Source of the DNA: Micromonospora phaseoli
GTDB lineage: Bacteria > Actinomycetota > Actinomycetes > Mycobacteriales > Micromonosporaceae
NCBI RefSeq assembly: GCF_900109115.1
Contig: NZ_FNYV01000007.1
Span: 124,001-188,000 of the forward strand
Direction: 5' to 3'
Length of the DNA: 64,000 nt
The notes beneath the pieces were generated by a model. That model had not been told where the DNA came from. It ran no database searches and saw nothing but the letters and a program-made list of their open reading frames with translations. A program made the position numbers and the translations under genes. Numbering within the stretch: the stretch's first letter is position 1; the number at the start of each line of letters is the position of its first letter. Shown here in pieces: positions 1 to 9,395 of this stretch.

Positions 1-407
1 ACCGCCCGCTCGCTCACGATGCGGGCGTAGTAGGCCGCGTTCGCTGCGGTCGGCACGCTCGCGATCAGCGTGTGCAGGTAGGGGGCACCGCCGACCCGGG
101 CCAGGTCGCCGGAGTCGGCCAGCGCCGCGGCCACGGTGATGGCGTCGGCCGGCTCACCCCGGCCGTAGATCTCCAGGACGGTGTCGAAGACGGTGGCGTG
201 GATCGGCCGGTAGAAGTCGTTGGTCTTGAGGATCTCGACGACGTCTGCGATGGCGTCCTTGGAGAGCAGCATGCCGCCCAGGACGCACTGCTCGGCGGCC
301 ACGTCCTGCGGCGGCGTCTTGTCGTACTGGCCGTCGCGGGGTGCCGGGCCGGATGGCTGCCCACCGCTCGGAAAGGACTCCGTCCGCCTGTCATCTGTCA
401 CCGACAC
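1..407 (-). CDS. dnaB: Replicative DNA helicase DnaB, N-terminal part (runs off left edge)
   Basis: The first ~135 residues are visible. A disordered start (VSVTDDRRTESF) is followed by the DnaB N-terminal helical domain: PPQDVAAEQCVLGGMLLSKD, then NDFYRPIH, GEPADAITVAAAL and ASVPTAANAAYYARIV, all typical of the hexamerisation/primase-contact domain. The ATPase domain lies outside the window. GTG at 407 is preferred because GAGGGGG lies 5 bases upstream; GTG at 401 in the same frame is an alternative. DnaB unwinds DNA ahead of the replisome. Its position next to rplI, rpsR, ssb and rpsF matches the usual actinobacterial order, with one extra membrane-protein gene between it and rplI. Confidence 0.95.
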   Translation of the reverse strand, partial: MSVTDDRRTESFPSGGQPSGPAPRDGQYDKTPPQDVAAEQCVLGGMLLSKDAIADVVEILKTNDFYRPIHATVFDTVLEIYGRGEPADAITVAAALADSGDLARVGGAPYLHTLIASVPTAANAAYYARIVSERA

Positions 408-796
408 CAGGGCCCCCTCAACTGCGTCGGATCGATTCAGGCCTACCGCCTGGGTGCGACAAGTCGACCGTCCGCTTCGATCGGGGGCCACCGGGCGGTA
501 GGTCGGTGGCTAACCATACGGACTGCGAGGTCAGCCGCTCAACCACGGCGGTGGACGAGCCTTGGGACAACCTGTGGATACCGGAGACGAGCATGTGCGC
601 AGCGTGTGCACAGGGTGTGGATATCACATGGGGAATTCCTTGCTGCAAGCCTCTGACCTGGGAGGATCTCGTCCCCAGCCTGTGGACGGAAATTTCCGGG
701 TAGGGCTTTGTCCTGAACCTCCCGTAAGATCGGTGGCCTACGGCTACACCTGGACAGCGGATTGCACTTTCGGTTGAGAAGGGTCACGCTCCGGCC
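408..796. other. Divergent intergenic region with DnaA-box-like sites
   Basis: This gap separates dnaB (leftward) from the membrane-protein gene at 797 (rightward). I see no gene in it. It holds three TGTGGA-core sites: TGTGGATAC at 573-581, TGTGGATAT at 616-624 (each one mismatch from TGTGGATAA) and the weaker TGTGGACGG at 681-689. A possible -10 hexamer TAAGAT lies at 725-730 for the rightward gene, without a convincing -35. Confidence 0.45.
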
Positions 797-2470
797 GTGA
801 GTTACCGGGACTGGGCACGCGGGGAGGACGACCCGCGCGAGCGGCGGTCGGCCGCATCGTGGGCCGAGCCGGTCGAGCGTTCCCCGGCCGAGCGTTACGA
901 CTCGGCGGTCGAGCGCTACCGCACTCCGAGCCGTCGTCGCGCCATCGAGCGCGGCCAGGAGGAGCCGGCCGAGCCCTACCTGCCGCGCTGGGCGCTGGAG
1001 TCGGGCGTCAGCAGCGTGGATGGTGGTGGCCGGCACGCCGCTCCGGACGACGATGACGACGCCGACCGGCCGCGCTACGGCGACAGCGATTGGCGCTCGG
1101 TCGAGCCGGCCCGGAGCCGGCGCGCCATCGAGTCGGGCTGGCGTGATGCCCCGTCGTCAGCCGCCGCCGGGTCGACCAGGAGGACGGAGTCCGATCACAC
1201 TCGGGAGTGGACCTTCGACCGTCCGCAGGAGGGCTATGCCGGCGGCCGCGAGGAGGGTTACGTCGGCAGCCGTCGAGCCGAGGAGGACGATCCGGTCTCG
1301 GGTGTGACGCCGCAGAGTCGTCCCCGCCGGGCTCAGTCGCGTCGCCGCCAGGTGACCTGGTCAGGTCTGGAGGACGAGGGGCAGCAGAAGCTCGACTCTG
1401 AGCCGACCGCAGAGCCGCCCACCCGACGCCGGCGACGCGCGGCGGAGGCCCCCGGTCCGGCCGTGGACCCGTGGGAGCGGACGACGGGGGCGGCGGAGCC
1501 CTGGGAGCGGACGGCGGAGCCGGAGAGCCGGCAGCCGGCGGTGGATCCGTGGGACGCCTCCGGCCTGCACGTCTGGGAGCAATCTGCGGGTCTGGATCGT
1601 CGCGCCGAGGACGGGGCAGCTGATCCGTGGGACGCCGACAGTACGAGCCAGTGGCTTCAGGGTCCCGCCACGGACCAGTGGCTCGAGCCCGACTCGACTG
1701 GCCAGTGGGACCGCTACTCCGAGGTGGACCGACGGGACCGGCGGCAGGACCCGAACCGATGGGACGGTTACTCCGAGTCGGACCGGTGGGACCACACCGT
1801 GCCGCCCCGATCGGGTGCGGCGGCCGGTGCCGAGCAGTGGTCCCGGGCCGGGCGAGCCGAGCCGGAGCCGCAGCGGGAGGGTTTCTGGCCTGGCACCCGG
1901 CTGGCGGGCGACGATCCGCGTTGGGTCGATGCGCCTGCGTCGGCACCCCGGTCGCCGGTGGTCGGCTACACGGCACCTCGACCGCGCCCGGCGCCGCGGC
2001 GTCGGCCTGCCCCGGCAGCGCCCGCGCGGCAGGTCGGCATCGCGGCGGTACGGCGGCGGATCGAGTCGGTCGGCAGCGCCAGTTGGAACCGTAGGCTGGA
2101 AGACGACCTGCTCGATCCCGATCCGGGTGGCCCGTGGCTACCGCTGCTCTACACGGCGGCCTGCTACGTCCTGCCCGCAATGGTGATCTTCGTCTGGTTG
2201 TTGACTCTCGACGGGACTCCGCCCGCGGGTTGCGTGACCGACATCAGTGGGGGTGGCTGCGACTCGTCCCGGGCGCGTGCTTTCGGGGCGATGGTGGGCG
2301 GCATTCCACGGTTCGGCCTGGCGCTGGCCAGCAGCCTGGCGGTCGCGATGCTGCTGCGTCGGGTGGGTACCACCTGGCGCTCGACCACGGTGGCGCTCGC
2401 CGCCGCCGTGGTCGGCGGTGGGCTCTCCACGGTGATGATCAGCGCGGTCACCGGCGAGCCGATCGGCTGA
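797..2470 (+). CDS. Trp-rich disordered protein with C-terminal membrane segments, unknown function
   Basis: The product is 557 aa with a GTG start. Residues ~1-440 are highly charged and low in complexity. Short Trp motifs recur at ~225-340 (DPWERT, EPWERT, DPWDAS, DPWDAD, SQWLQ, DQWLE, GQWDRY, NRWDGY, DRWDH). After a basic segment, residues ~450-557 carry about three hydrophobic helices (ACYVLPAMVIFVWLLTL; GLALASSLAVAMLL; TVALAAAVVGGGLSTVMI). This looks like an inner-membrane protein with a long cytoplasmic tail. I do not recognise the family. It stands alone between dnaB and the rplI cluster and ends at a strong bidirectional terminator. The ribosome binding site is weak. Confidence 0.75.
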   Translation: MSYRDWARGEDDPRERRSAASWAEPVERSPAERYDSAVERYRTPSRRRAIERGQEEPAEPYLPRWALESGVSSVDGGGRHAAPDDDDDADRPRYGDSDWRSVEPARSRRAIESGWRDAPSSAAAGSTRRTESDHTREWTFDRPQEGYAGGREEGYVGSRRAEEDDPVSGVTPQSRPRRAQSRRRQVTWSGLEDEGQQKLDSEPTAEPPTRRRRRAAEAPGPAVDPWERTTGAAEPWERTAEPESRQPAVDPWDASGLHVWEQSAGLDRRAEDGAADPWDADSTSQWLQGPATDQWLEPDSTGQWDRYSEVDRRDRRQDPNRWDGYSESDRWDHTVPPRSGAAAGAEQWSRAGRAEPEPQREGFWPGTRLAGDDPRWVDAPASAPRSPVVGYTAPRPRPAPRRRPAPAAPARQVGIAAVRRRIESVGSASWNRRLEDDLLDPDPGGPWLPLLYTAACYVLPAMVIFVWLLTLDGTPPAGCVTDISGGGCDSSRARAFGAMVGGIPRFGLALASSLAVAMLLRRVGTTWRSTTVALAAAVVGGGLSTVMISAVTGEPIG

Positions 2471-2509
2471 CGGCGGTTTCCGATCGTCACTGCCAGCGGC
2501 AGTTGGATG

Positions 2510-2548
2510 CGAAAGGGCCCGCACCGTCCACCGGTGCGGGCCCTTTCG
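2510..2548. terminator. Bidirectional hairpin terminator
   Basis: A perfect 17-bp inverted repeat (2510-2526 and 2532-2548) with a 5-base loop lies between the converging membrane-protein gene and rplI. Its AAAGGGCCC/GGGCCCTTT ends supply short T runs in both directions. Confidence 0.85.
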
Positions 2549-2563
2549 CGTTGTCTGCTGGGC

Positions 2564-3010
2564 TCAGCCCTGCACGACGTTGAGGTTGAACGTGCCGGTC
2601 ACGTCAGGGTGAAGCTTGATCCGCACCGGGTGCGAGCCGAGCGCCTTGATGTGGCCGGACAGCTCCAGCCGGCGGCGGTCGAGCGCCGGACCGCCGGCCG
2701 CCTTCACGGCGTCGACGATCTCGGCCGGGGTGACCGAGCCGAAGAGCCGGCCACCCTCGCCGGCACGAGCCTTCAGGGTCACCTTGAGGCTCTCAAGCTG
2801 GGCCTTCACCTCGTTGGCGTGGCCGAGGTCACGGATCTCGCGGGCCGAGCGGGCCCGCCTGATGAGGGTGACCTGCTTTTCCGCGCCCTTGGTCCAGACG
2901 ATCGCGAAGCCCTGCGGGAGCAGGTAGTTACGGCCGTAGCCGTTCTTGACCTCCACGATGTCGCCCGGGGCACCGAGGCCGGACACCTCCTGAGTCAGGA
3001 TGATCTTCAT
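2564..3010 (-). CDS. rplI: 50S ribosomal protein L9
   Basis: The product is 148 aa, the normal L9 length. The N-terminal signature is clear: [20 protein letters not shown], then [17 protein letters not shown], followed by the long connecting helix and the C-terminal domain ([20 protein letters not shown]). L9 binds 23S rRNA domain V. It is the last gene of the leftward rpsF-ssb-rpsR-rplI cluster and is followed by the bidirectional terminator at 2510-2548. Confidence 0.98.
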   Translation of the reverse strand: MKIILTQEVSGLGAPGDIVEVKNGYGRNYLLPQGFAIVWTKGAEKQVTLIRRARSAREIRDLGHANEVKAQLESLKVTLKARAGEGGRLFGSVTPAEIVDAVKAAGGPALDRRRLELSGHIKALGSHPVRIKLHPDVTGTFNLNVVQG

Positions 3011-3024
3011 ATCGGTGCCTCCTC

Positions 3025-3264
3025 TCAGCGGGCCGTCGCGGTGTACGGCAGGAGCGCCATCTCACGGGCGTTCTTGACCGCACGGGCGATCTGCCGCTGC
3101 TGCTGCGAGGTAACGCCGGTCACCCGTCGAGCGCGGATCTTGCCGCGGTCGGAGATGAACTTGCGCAGCAGCGCGGTGTCCTTGTAATCGATATAGGTGA
3201 TCCCGTCCTTGTCTAGCGGGTTCACCTTCTTCTTCGGCTTGCGCAGTGCCGCAGCCTTCGCCAT
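3025..3264 (-). CDS. rpsR: 30S ribosomal protein S18
   Basis: The product is 79 aa. [20 protein letters not shown] is followed by [20 protein letters not shown] and [20 protein letters not shown], a textbook S18. The ATG at 3264 has AGGAG 8 bases upstream; the reading frame runs further upstream but without S18 similarity. S18 has no Cys4 zinc motif here (C- form). It partners with S6, encoded two genes upstream in the same operon, on the 30S platform. Only 14 bases separate it from rplI. Confidence 0.97.
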   Translation of the reverse strand: MAKAAALRKPKKKVNPLDKDGITYIDYKDTALLRKFISDRGKIRARRVTGVTSQQQRQIARAVKNAREMALLPYTATAR

Positions 3265-3305
3265 TGCCCTTGCTCCTGGTTTACGATCACGCGCGCTCGG
3301 CGCCA

Positions 3306-3818
3306 TTAGAACGGAGGCTCCTCGTCGAAGTTGCCGCCACCCGAACGGGAGGGGGCTGGCGCGGCCGAAGCCCAGGGGTCGTCGAAGTTGCCTCCGCCGC
3401 CGCCCTGGCCACCACCGCCACCGCTACCGAAACCGCCGCCACCGCCGCCGGAACGCGACATCTTCTGCACCTTCGCCGTGGCGTAGCGCAGAGATGGGCC
3501 GATCTCGTCGACCTCCAGCTCGATGACGGTGCGCTTCTCACCCTCGCGGGTCTCGTAGGACCGCTGACGCAGCCGGCCCGAGACGATCACACGAGCACCG
3601 CGCTGCAGCGACTCCGCAACATGCTCTGCGGCCTGCCGCCAGACGGTGCACGAGAGGAACAGCGGCTCGCCGTCCTTCCACTCGCCGGACGCCTTGTCCA
3701 TGAATCGGGGCGTCGATGCGACCCGGAACTTGGCGACCGCAGCCCCGGAGGGGGTGAATCGCAACTCGGGGTCATCGGTCAGGTTGCCGATGACCGTGAT
3801 GGTGGTGTCTCCTGCCAT
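3306..3818 (-). CDS. ssb: Single-stranded DNA-binding protein
   Basis: The product is 170 aa. The OB fold is at ~1-115 ([74 protein letters not shown]). A Gly-rich linker follows, and the tail ends DEEPPF, the acidic tip that recruits replication and repair partners. ATG at 3818 is chosen because GAGGAG precedes it by 6 bases; an in-frame ATG at 3836 would add six residues. It sits between rpsF and rpsR, as in most bacteria. Confidence 0.97.
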   Translation of the reverse strand: MAGDTTITVIGNLTDDPELRFTPSGAAVAKFRVASTPRFMDKASGEWKDGEPLFLSCTVWRQAAEHVAESLQRGARVIVSGRLRQRSYETREGEKRTVIELEVDEIGPSLRYATAKVQKMSRSGGGGGGFGSGGGGGQGGGGGNFDDPWASAAPAPSRSGGGNFDEEPPF

Positions 3819-3915
3819 GACCAACTCCTCGCGCACTCATCCGTTCCGTCGTACAGGTTCGCAGAACCCTCTGACAGCACTGATGAGGCTGATCGGGTAG
3901 GGCTGGGTGGATTGG

Positions 3916-4206
3916 TTAGCGCATCTCCGGCCGGATGACCTTGGTACGCAGCACGGACTCGTTGAGCCGCAGCTGACGGTCCAGCTCGGCCACCGCCTCC
4001 GGCGTCGCCTGGAGGTCGATGACGGCGTAGATGCCCTCGGACTTCTTGTTGATCTCGTACGCGAGGCGCCGGCGGCCCCACACGTCGGTCTTCTCCACCG
4101 AGCCACCCGCGGTCCTGATCACGTTCAGGTACGTGTCGAGCGACGGGGCGACGGTGCGTTCCTCGAGGCTGGAGTCGAGGATCACCATGATCTCGTAATG
4201 ACGCAA
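3916..4206 (-). CDS. rpsF: 30S ribosomal protein S6
   Basis: The product is 96 aa, full length ([40 protein letters not shown]). The start codon is TTG with AGGAGGT about 8 bases upstream. S6 dimerises with S18 on the 30S platform. It is the first gene of rpsF-ssb-rpsR-rplI. Its leader (4207-4260) can fold to hide the Shine-Dalgarno sequence, which suggests translational feedback by S6:S18. Confidence 0.97.
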   Translation of the reverse strand: MRHYEIMVILDSSLEERTVAPSLDTYLNVIRTAGGSVEKTDVWGRRRLAYEINKKSEGIYAVIDLQATPEAVAELDRQLRLNESVLRTKVIRPEMR

Positions 4207-4215
4207 GACGTGCTC

Positions 4216-4260
4216 ACCTCCTGTGGGCTAAGCGGCCACGGTCCTTCCGTGGCAGGAGGT
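4216..4260 (-). promoter_or_regulatory. Candidate S6:S18 autoregulatory leader of rpsF
   Basis: Read on the mRNA (minus) strand, ACCTCCTG (4260-4253) pairs perfectly with CAGGAGGT (4223-4216), which is the rpsF Shine-Dalgarno. Stacked directly on this stem is a 6-bp hairpin CCACGG/CCGTGG with a 5-base loop (4252-4236). The 3' connecting strand (4235-4224) begins with CCG, the trinucleotide known from S6:S18-binding leaders. The fold is seen in the sequence; assignment to the S6:S18 motif is inference. Confidence 0.5.
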
Positions 4261-4370
4261 CGTGCGTCGTGCCCGTCCCGACCCGGGGGAACCCGAACGG
4301 GAGCGGACAACCGGACCAGGATACCTGGCCCGAACGATCACCATCACCGAGGTGACTGGGACACAGCGAA

Positions 4371-4412
4371 CCGGGGGTCGGTGCCGACATCGTTGTCGGC
4401 ACCGACCCCCGG
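4371..4412. repeat. Perfect 18-bp inverted repeat (hairpin)
   Basis: Arms at 4371-4388 and 4395-4412 with a 6-base loop form a very stable hairpin with no clear T run on either side. It lies between two divergent genes, so it does not terminate an annotated gene. Confidence 0.7.
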
Positions 4413-4542
4413 CCACGTGACCGCGGGGCGCCTCGTCCGCATTCCTTGGGTGGGACCTGGGGAGGAACGACCACACCGATGAGGTTGGACTGGAGACGCC
4501 CCGCGGAGCTTTATCACGTTGTTACCCGACGTTATCGCGGAA

Positions 4543-4585
4543 GTCGGTGCTTCACGGGCAAATCCCGGAATTACCGACATTTTTT
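4543..4585 (+). terminator. Intrinsic terminator with no annotated upstream gene
   Basis: The outer stem is GTCGGT/ACCGAC (4543-4548, 4573-4578). The inner stem is TTC-CGGG/CCCG-GAA with one bulged A (4551-4558, 4564-4570). T6 follows at 4580-4585. The polarity is rightward. No gene reads into it, so it may end a small RNA or act as an attenuator ahead of the endonuclease IV gene. Confidence 0.5.
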
Positions 4586-4715
4586 CTCACGGCTCCCGCC
4601 GGAAGCACCTGACCTTCTGATTCATCGGTATCAACGACCCCCGACGGAGGCGGTGACGCGACGAGCACGGTGGGCGTCACGCCGCCCGTCGGGGCTCCGA
4701 CGTAGGCTCGCCTGC

Positions 4716-5507
4716 ATGCGTATCGGAGCCCACGTCGATCCGACCGACCCGTTGGCGGAGGCGACCGCCCGGGCGGCAGACGCCGTGCAGTTCTTCCTCG
4801 CCGACCCGCAGGGTTGGAAGGCGCCACAGCCCCGTGCGGACGCCGCTGTGCTGCGCGACGCCGACGTGGACGTCTACGTACATGCGCCCTACGTCGTCAA
4901 TGTCGCGACCAGCAACAACCGCATTCGGATTCCCAGCCGCAAGCTGCTGCTCGCCCACGCCAAGGCGGCCACGGAGATCGGCGCCAAGGGCCTGGTGGTG
5001 CACGGCGGACACGTCAACGCCGGCGACGATCCGGCTATCGGATTCGACAACTGGCGCAAGGCCCTGACATACGCGGCGGAGGCGGGCGGCTTCGGGCTGC
5101 CGGTGCTGATCGAGAACACCGCCGGCGGCGAGCACGCCTGCGCCCGTCGGCTGGACGCGCTCGCCCGGCTCTGGGACGCCGTCGGCGACCACCAGGTCGG
5201 CTTCTGCCTCGACACCTGTCACGCCCACGCCGGTGGTGAGGAACTCCTCGGCCTGGTCGACCGGGTGAAGGCGATCACCGGACGGATCGACCTGATCCAC
5301 GCCAACAACTCCAAGGACGGGTTCGGATCGGGTCGGGACCGCCACGACAACCTGCGCGGCGGCACCATAGACCCGGATCTCGTGGTCGCGGTGATCCGCG
5401 CGGCAGATGCCCCGGTCATCGTCGAGACACCGGGCGGCACCGACGGGCAGAGCGGCGACATCGCCTTCCTCCGCGGCCGGCTCGCCGGGGAGACCTCGGC
5501 GCAATGA
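4716..5507 (+). CDS. nfo: Deoxyribonuclease IV (AP endonuclease family 2)
   Basis: The product is 263 aa. It is a TIM-barrel Zn endonuclease that cleaves 5' of abasic sites in base-excision repair. Metal and active-site motifs are visible in order: [80 protein letters not shown] and VIVETPGG. The reading frame extends upstream to 4446, but that part has no family similarity. ATG at 4716 starts the barrel and follows TAGGCT by 7 bases, suggesting a leaderless mRNA. The stop overlaps the start of the next gene by 4 bases (ATGA), implying translational coupling. Confidence 0.93.
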   Translation: MRIGAHVDPTDPLAEATARAADAVQFFLADPQGWKAPQPRADAAVLRDADVDVYVHAPYVVNVATSNNRIRIPSRKLLLAHAKAATEIGAKGLVVHGGHVNAGDDPAIGFDNWRKALTYAAEAGGFGLPVLIENTAGGEHACARRLDALARLWDAVGDHQVGFCLDTCHAHAGGEELLGLVDRVKAITGRIDLIHANNSKDGFGSGRDRHDNLRGGTIDPDLVVAVIRAADAPVIVETPGGTDGQSGDIAFLRGRLAGETSAQ

Positions 5508-7669
5508 CCACGCAGCACTCCGCCGGCGACGGCACGAAGTCGATCTCCCGAGACACTCGCACGGTTGGCGAGGCAGCGCCGGACGACGCCAAACCCGACC
5601 AGACCCCCGCCGCACCGCCGGATGCCGACCGGACCGGTGAGGACGCGAGTCGGCAGGACGGGCTCGACCAGGTCGAAGCCGCCAAGGACGGGACGGGCCC
5701 GACGCCCGCCGGTCCGGCGAAAGGCGGCGACGACAAGGCCGCGCGGGAGCAGAACAGCGCTGGCGAGGACCTGACCGACGGAGCCAGCAAGGAAGGCAAC
5801 GGGAAGGAAGGCAACGGGGAGGAAGGCAACGGGGAGGACGGCGCTAGCAAGGACGGCAACGCGACGGACGGTACGGCGGGCAGCGGCGGCCGTAAGCCGG
5901 ACCGCTGGGCCGCCTTCGGGCCCGCTCCCGAGTCGGTGCCGACCTGGTACGGCAGGCTGGGTCGACGGGTCGGCCGGCTGCTGATTCACGAGTGGACGCT
6001 GGCCGCGTTCGGCTCACTGGCGCTGGCCGTGCTGATGACCTGGCCGACGCTGCGCTACCCGGCGCACACGCTGCCACAGGACTACTGGGATCCGAGCCTG
6101 CAGGCCTGGCAGATGGCCTGGTCCGGGCACGCTCTGCTGACCGATCCGGCCCAGCTGTGGCACGCCAACTCGTTCTTCCCCGAACGGTGGAGTTTCGCCT
6201 TCTCCGACACGCTGCTCGGGTACGCGCCGGCCGGCATGATCGGTGTCGGCCCCGAGGCCGCCCTGCTCCGGTACAACATCATCTTCGTGCTGGCCCATGC
6301 GCTCGCCGCCTTCGGCGCGTACGTGCTGGCCCGGCAGTTCGGTGCGAGCCGGATCGGGTCCGCGGTGGCCGGGGTCACCTACGCCTACGCGCCATGGCTG
6401 CTGGCCCAGGCCGGTCACCTGCACGTGATATCCAACGGCGGCATCCCGCTGGCGCTGGCCATGCTGGCCCGGGGGCACGGTTGGTCGCTACGGCACGGCT
6501 ACCGACCCGAGCGCCGGCACGAGGGCTGGGTGTACGCCGGCTGGCTGGTGGCGGCCTGGCAGCTGAGCCTTGGCTTCGGTATCGGCCTGCCGTTCGCGTA
6601 CGTGCTGGCCGGCATCGTGCTGGTGGCGGCCGTCATCTGGTTCGCGAAGCGGATCTTCTGGCGGGTCAGGCGTCCCTTCGGTCAGCGACTGTTCGTCGCC
6701 GACCTGATCGGCGGGTTGATCTTCGCCGGTGTGGGGGTCCTGCTGGCCATCCCGTACTTCACCGTCACCCAACTGCACCCGTACGCGGAACGGACGATCG
6801 CCGACATCGCCGTCTTCTCGCCGCCCCCCAGCGGCTTCGTCACCGCGCCCGCCGAATCCCGCGTCTGGGGCGGGCTGCATGAGGGTGCGCGTTCCATCCT
6901 GCCCTGGCATCCGGAGATGACGCTGCTGCCCGGCTTCGCGCTCTACGCGCTGGCGGCCGGCGGCCTCCTCCTGTCCATCTGGACGGTTCGCCAACGCCTG
7001 CTGCTACTCGCCGGGGTGCTGGTGACGATGACCCTGTCGATGGGCACCGAGTTCTTCGACGGCCGCTTCACCTACGTACCGCTCTTCGAGCACCTGCCCG
7101 GCTGGAGCGGTATCCGCACCCCGGGGCGGCTGATGCTCTGGGCCACGCTGCTGCTCGGACTGCTCGCGGCGGGTGCGGTCAGCGCCTTCGCCGAGCGGGT
7201 CCGGGAGATCTCCGCCGAGCGGATTCCCTCCTGGCCGAGCCCGTGGCTGCGGCTGGCCACCCTGATACCCCTGGTTTTGGTCATCGCCGAGGGGACCAAC
7301 AGGACCCCACAGCCGGTGGTGCCGCCACAGCCGGCCGCCATGCGTTCCGTGGAGGGCCCGCTGCTCGTGCTGCCCAGCGGGCAGAACCACGATCAGCCGG
7401 TGATGCTCTGGTCGACCACCCGGTTCCAGGACATCGTCAACGGTGGCAGCGGCTTCGTCCCGCGCCAACTGGACGATGTGCGCCGGGTCGCCATGACCTT
7501 CCCCGACCAGACCAGCGTCGACTACCTGCGCACCCTCGGCGTACGCAACGTGCTGGTGATGCGGGACCGGATCGCTGGCACGCCCTGGGAGGTCAGCGTC
7601 GACGCACCGGTCGACGGGCTGGGCATCACCCGCGAAGAGATCGACTCGGTCGTGGTCTTCCGTCTCTGA
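5504..7669 (+). CDS. Large multi-pass membrane protein, GT-C-like, unknown substrate
   Basis: The product is 721 aa. Residues 1-~130 are a charged, disordered tail including three copies of a 5-residue repeat ([15 protein letters not shown]). From ~165 on there are many hydrophobic helices (e.g. [49 protein letters not shown]). The loop after the first helix ([20 protein letters not shown]) and the C-terminal soluble part (~620-721, with [17 protein letters not shown] and [13 protein letters not shown]) recall GT-C membrane glycosyltransferase-like proteins. The family assignment is tentative. Its start overlaps the endonuclease IV stop, so the two are co-translated. Confidence 0.7.
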   Translation: MTTQHSAGDGTKSISRDTRTVGEAAPDDAKPDQTPAAPPDADRTGEDASRQDGLDQVEAAKDGTGPTPAGPAKGGDDKAAREQNSAGEDLTDGASKEGNGKEGNGEEGNGEDGASKDGNATDGTAGSGGRKPDRWAAFGPAPESVPTWYGRLGRRVGRLLIHEWTLAAFGSLALAVLMTWPTLRYPAHTLPQDYWDPSLQAWQMAWSGHALLTDPAQLWHANSFFPERWSFAFSDTLLGYAPAGMIGVGPEAALLRYNIIFVLAHALAAFGAYVLARQFGASRIGSAVAGVTYAYAPWLLAQAGHLHVISNGGIPLALAMLARGHGWSLRHGYRPERRHEGWVYAGWLVAAWQLSLGFGIGLPFAYVLAGIVLVAAVIWFAKRIFWRVRRPFGQRLFVADLIGGLIFAGVGVLLAIPYFTVTQLHPYAERTIADIAVFSPPPSGFVTAPAESRVWGGLHEGARSILPWHPEMTLLPGFALYALAAGGLLLSIWTVRQRLLLLAGVLVTMTLSMGTEFFDGRFTYVPLFEHLPGWSGIRTPGRLMLWATLLLGLLAAGAVSAFAERVREISAERIPSWPSPWLRLATLIPLVLVIAEGTNRTPQPVVPPQPAAMRSVEGPLLVLPSGQNHDQPVMLWSTTRFQDIVNGGSGFVPRQLDDVRRVAMTFPDQTSVDYLRTLGVRNVLVMRDRIAGTPWEVSVDAPVDGLGITREEIDSVVVFRL
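5789..5833 (+). repeat. Three tandem 15-bp repeats inside a coding region
   Basis: Units at 5789-5803, 5804-5818 and 5819-5833 differ only at the first base of the third unit. They encode [15 protein letters not shown]. Such a short array can change length by slippage without shifting the frame. Confidence 0.85.
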
Positions 7670-7713
7670 GATGGCGGGTGGCGAGGGTGGGCTGGTCTCG
7701 CAGCGTCACCGGA

Positions 7714-9252
7714 TCACGTGCTCGTGGGCACGGGCGTCGGGGACGGCTCCGTGATCGAACGGCGGGTTCGCCATCGGTCGAGCCAGGGGACGTCCGGAAG
7801 ACCGTTGAGCACGCCGCCGTCCGGGTCGTCGGCGTAGGTGCGGCGCACCGCGTCCCGCTCCGGGTTGAGGATCTCCCGCACCACCAGGACGACCAGCGCT
7901 ACCACGGCGGCCAAGCGCAGGCTCGCGGCCAGCACGAACACGCCCTCCGGGAAGACCGGCTGGCCGGTCGACGCACCGAGCAGTTGGCCGTAGAAGGCGA
8001 CGAAGTAGCAGACCTCGGCCGCCTGCCAGACGAGGAACGCTCCCCACTTGGGCCGGGCGAGCACCACCAGCGGCAGCAGCCAGAGCACGAACTGCTGCGA
8101 CCAGACCTTGCTGAAGATCAGGAACGCGGCGACCACGAGGAAGGCGAGCTGGGCGAGCCGGGGCCGGCGCGGCGCCAGCAGCGCGAGCGCGCCGATGCCG
8201 AGGCAGGCCAGGCCGAACAGGGCGTACGAGAGGTAGTTGAGGGTGGGGATGTTGGCGTCGAGCCACTGGAAGGGGCCCATGCTGGCCGGGTCACCGAACT
8301 TCCCGTCCAGGTAGCGGGTTATGTACCAGAGGGTTCCCCAGTCGATCGGCCGATCGGTGTTCAGCTCGAAGAAGCGCTTCCAGTTTTCCCGCGAGTCGAC
8401 GGGCAGCGCCACCGGCAGGTTCACCAGCACCACCGTCACCGCGGCCGTGAGGATGGAGAGCAGGGCGGCCCGGAGTCGGCCGGCGCGTATCGCCAGCACC
8501 AGGATCGGCCCGAGGATGAACAGCGGCCACATCTTGGCCGCCCCGCCGAGACCGAGCAGCACCCCGGACAGGGCGACCAGCAGGACGCCGCGGCGGCCCT
8601 CCCCGGAGCGCGCCCAGGCCAGCAGGCCGAACGCGGCCAGACCGATGGCGAGCAGGTCCCAGTTGACGGTGGCGGTGAGCAGCAGTGCGGGGGCGAGCGC
8701 GAAGAGCGCGGCATCCCAGGGACGCCGGCGGCGCAGCGCCAGGATCACCGCCACGGTGAACACCGCCAGGGCGCCGAGCACCAGTGCGTTCAGGTTGTAG
8801 AACCACTGCCCCTGATTCATGTCGGGGTTGCCGTCGCCGGCCGCGTGCACCGGCAGCCCGAGCGCTCCCATGAAGTACCCGGTCAGCACCGGGTACTCCA
8901 CCGGATGATCCTGGTAGGGCACGGCACCCTCGTTGAGCCGCTCCGCGTAGTAGAGCGCCAGCACGTCGGTGTAACAGAACCGGGTGTACTGCTCGTTGTT
9001 CTCCCACGCGCCGTCCTGACAGGGCGACTTCTGCACCCAGTGCAGGGCCAGCGTGAGGCAGGTCAACGCGAGGACGATCCGGACCACCGTCCAGAACCGA
9101 CGCTCCGTACCGACGGGTCGGTCGCGGGCGACCGCGTGGTCACCGAGCGGGCCGCCGATCAGTCCGGAGAGTCCCCGGACGAAGCCGTCGGAGCGGGACG
9201 GGTGATCGGAGACATCCGGTCCATCGATGCCGGGCGTCGACTGGCTGCTCAT
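7714..9252 (-). CDS. GT87/DUF2029-like polyprenyl-phosphate-mannose glycosyltransferase
   Basis: The product is 512 aa with about 10-12 membrane helices. Landmarks are an acidic N-terminal loop after the first helix (YTDVLALYYAERLNEGAVPY, then HPVEYPVLTGYFMGAL), an AAKMWPLFILGPI segment, FSKVWSQQFVLWLLPL, and a soluble tail. This pattern fits membrane GT-C enzymes of the GT87 type that use polyprenyl-phosphate-mannose donors for cell-envelope glycans. From memory it corresponds to mycobacterial Rv0051, which lies beside ponA1. Here the insert at 9.25-12.5 kb separates it from ponA. ATG at 9252 is used. The specific acceptor cannot be told from sequence. Confidence 0.72.
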   Translation of the reverse strand: MSSQSTPGIDGPDVSDHPSRSDGFVRGLSGLIGGPLGDHAVARDRPVGTERRFWTVVRIVLALTCLTLALHWVQKSPCQDGAWENNEQYTRFCYTDVLALYYAERLNEGAVPYQDHPVEYPVLTGYFMGALGLPVHAAGDGNPDMNQGQWFYNLNALVLGALAVFTVAVILALRRRRPWDAALFALAPALLLTATVNWDLLAIGLAAFGLLAWARSGEGRRGVLLVALSGVLLGLGGAAKMWPLFILGPILVLAIRAGRLRAALLSILTAAVTVVLVNLPVALPVDSRENWKRFFELNTDRPIDWGTLWYITRYLDGKFGDPASMGPFQWLDANIPTLNYLSYALFGLACLGIGALALLAPRRPRLAQLAFLVVAAFLIFSKVWSQQFVLWLLPLVVLARPKWGAFLVWQAAEVCYFVAFYGQLLGASTGQPVFPEGVFVLAASLRLAAVVALVVLVVREILNPERDAVRRTYADDPDGGVLNGLPDVPWLDRWRTRRSITEPSPTPVPTST

Positions 9253-9395
9253 GACCGTGCATCTTGCCGTATCAGTTGACCGGGTAGAAGTCGAAACCCG
9301 GCTGTTCCTGGAATCCGGCGAAGCGCCACCGGATCACGTGGCGGCTCGGCGCCGGGAGACCAGTACCACGTGCACCGGCGGTCCAATCAATATGG

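Larger units (their letters stand above)
4207..4715. other. Intergenic region between divergent rpsF and endonuclease IV gene
   Basis: No protein-coding gene is convincing here. It contains the rpsF leader fold (4216-4260), a weak minus-strand -10-like TATCCT (4323-4318), a perfect 18-bp hairpin (4371-4412), and a plus-strand hairpin with a T6 tail (4543-4585). TAGGCT at 4703-4708 sits 7 bases before the ATG at 4716, the spacing expected of a leaderless transcript. The stretch 4510-4600 is visibly richer in A+T than its surroundings. Confidence 0.6.

Noticed and set aside
4446-4715. N-terminal extension of the endonuclease IV frame
   Set aside because: No stop occurs, but the ~90 residues lack family similarity and cross an intrinsic terminator.
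4207-4715. A riboswitch such as ydaO ahead of the endonuclease IV gene
   Set aside because: I could not match the conserved core of any known class; only terminator-like stems are visible.
7243-9279. A 678-residue plus-strand ORF over the glycosyltransferase gene
   Set aside because: It is a G+C-driven open frame antisense to a well-formed membrane protein; its translation is Arg/Gln/His-rich with no family features.
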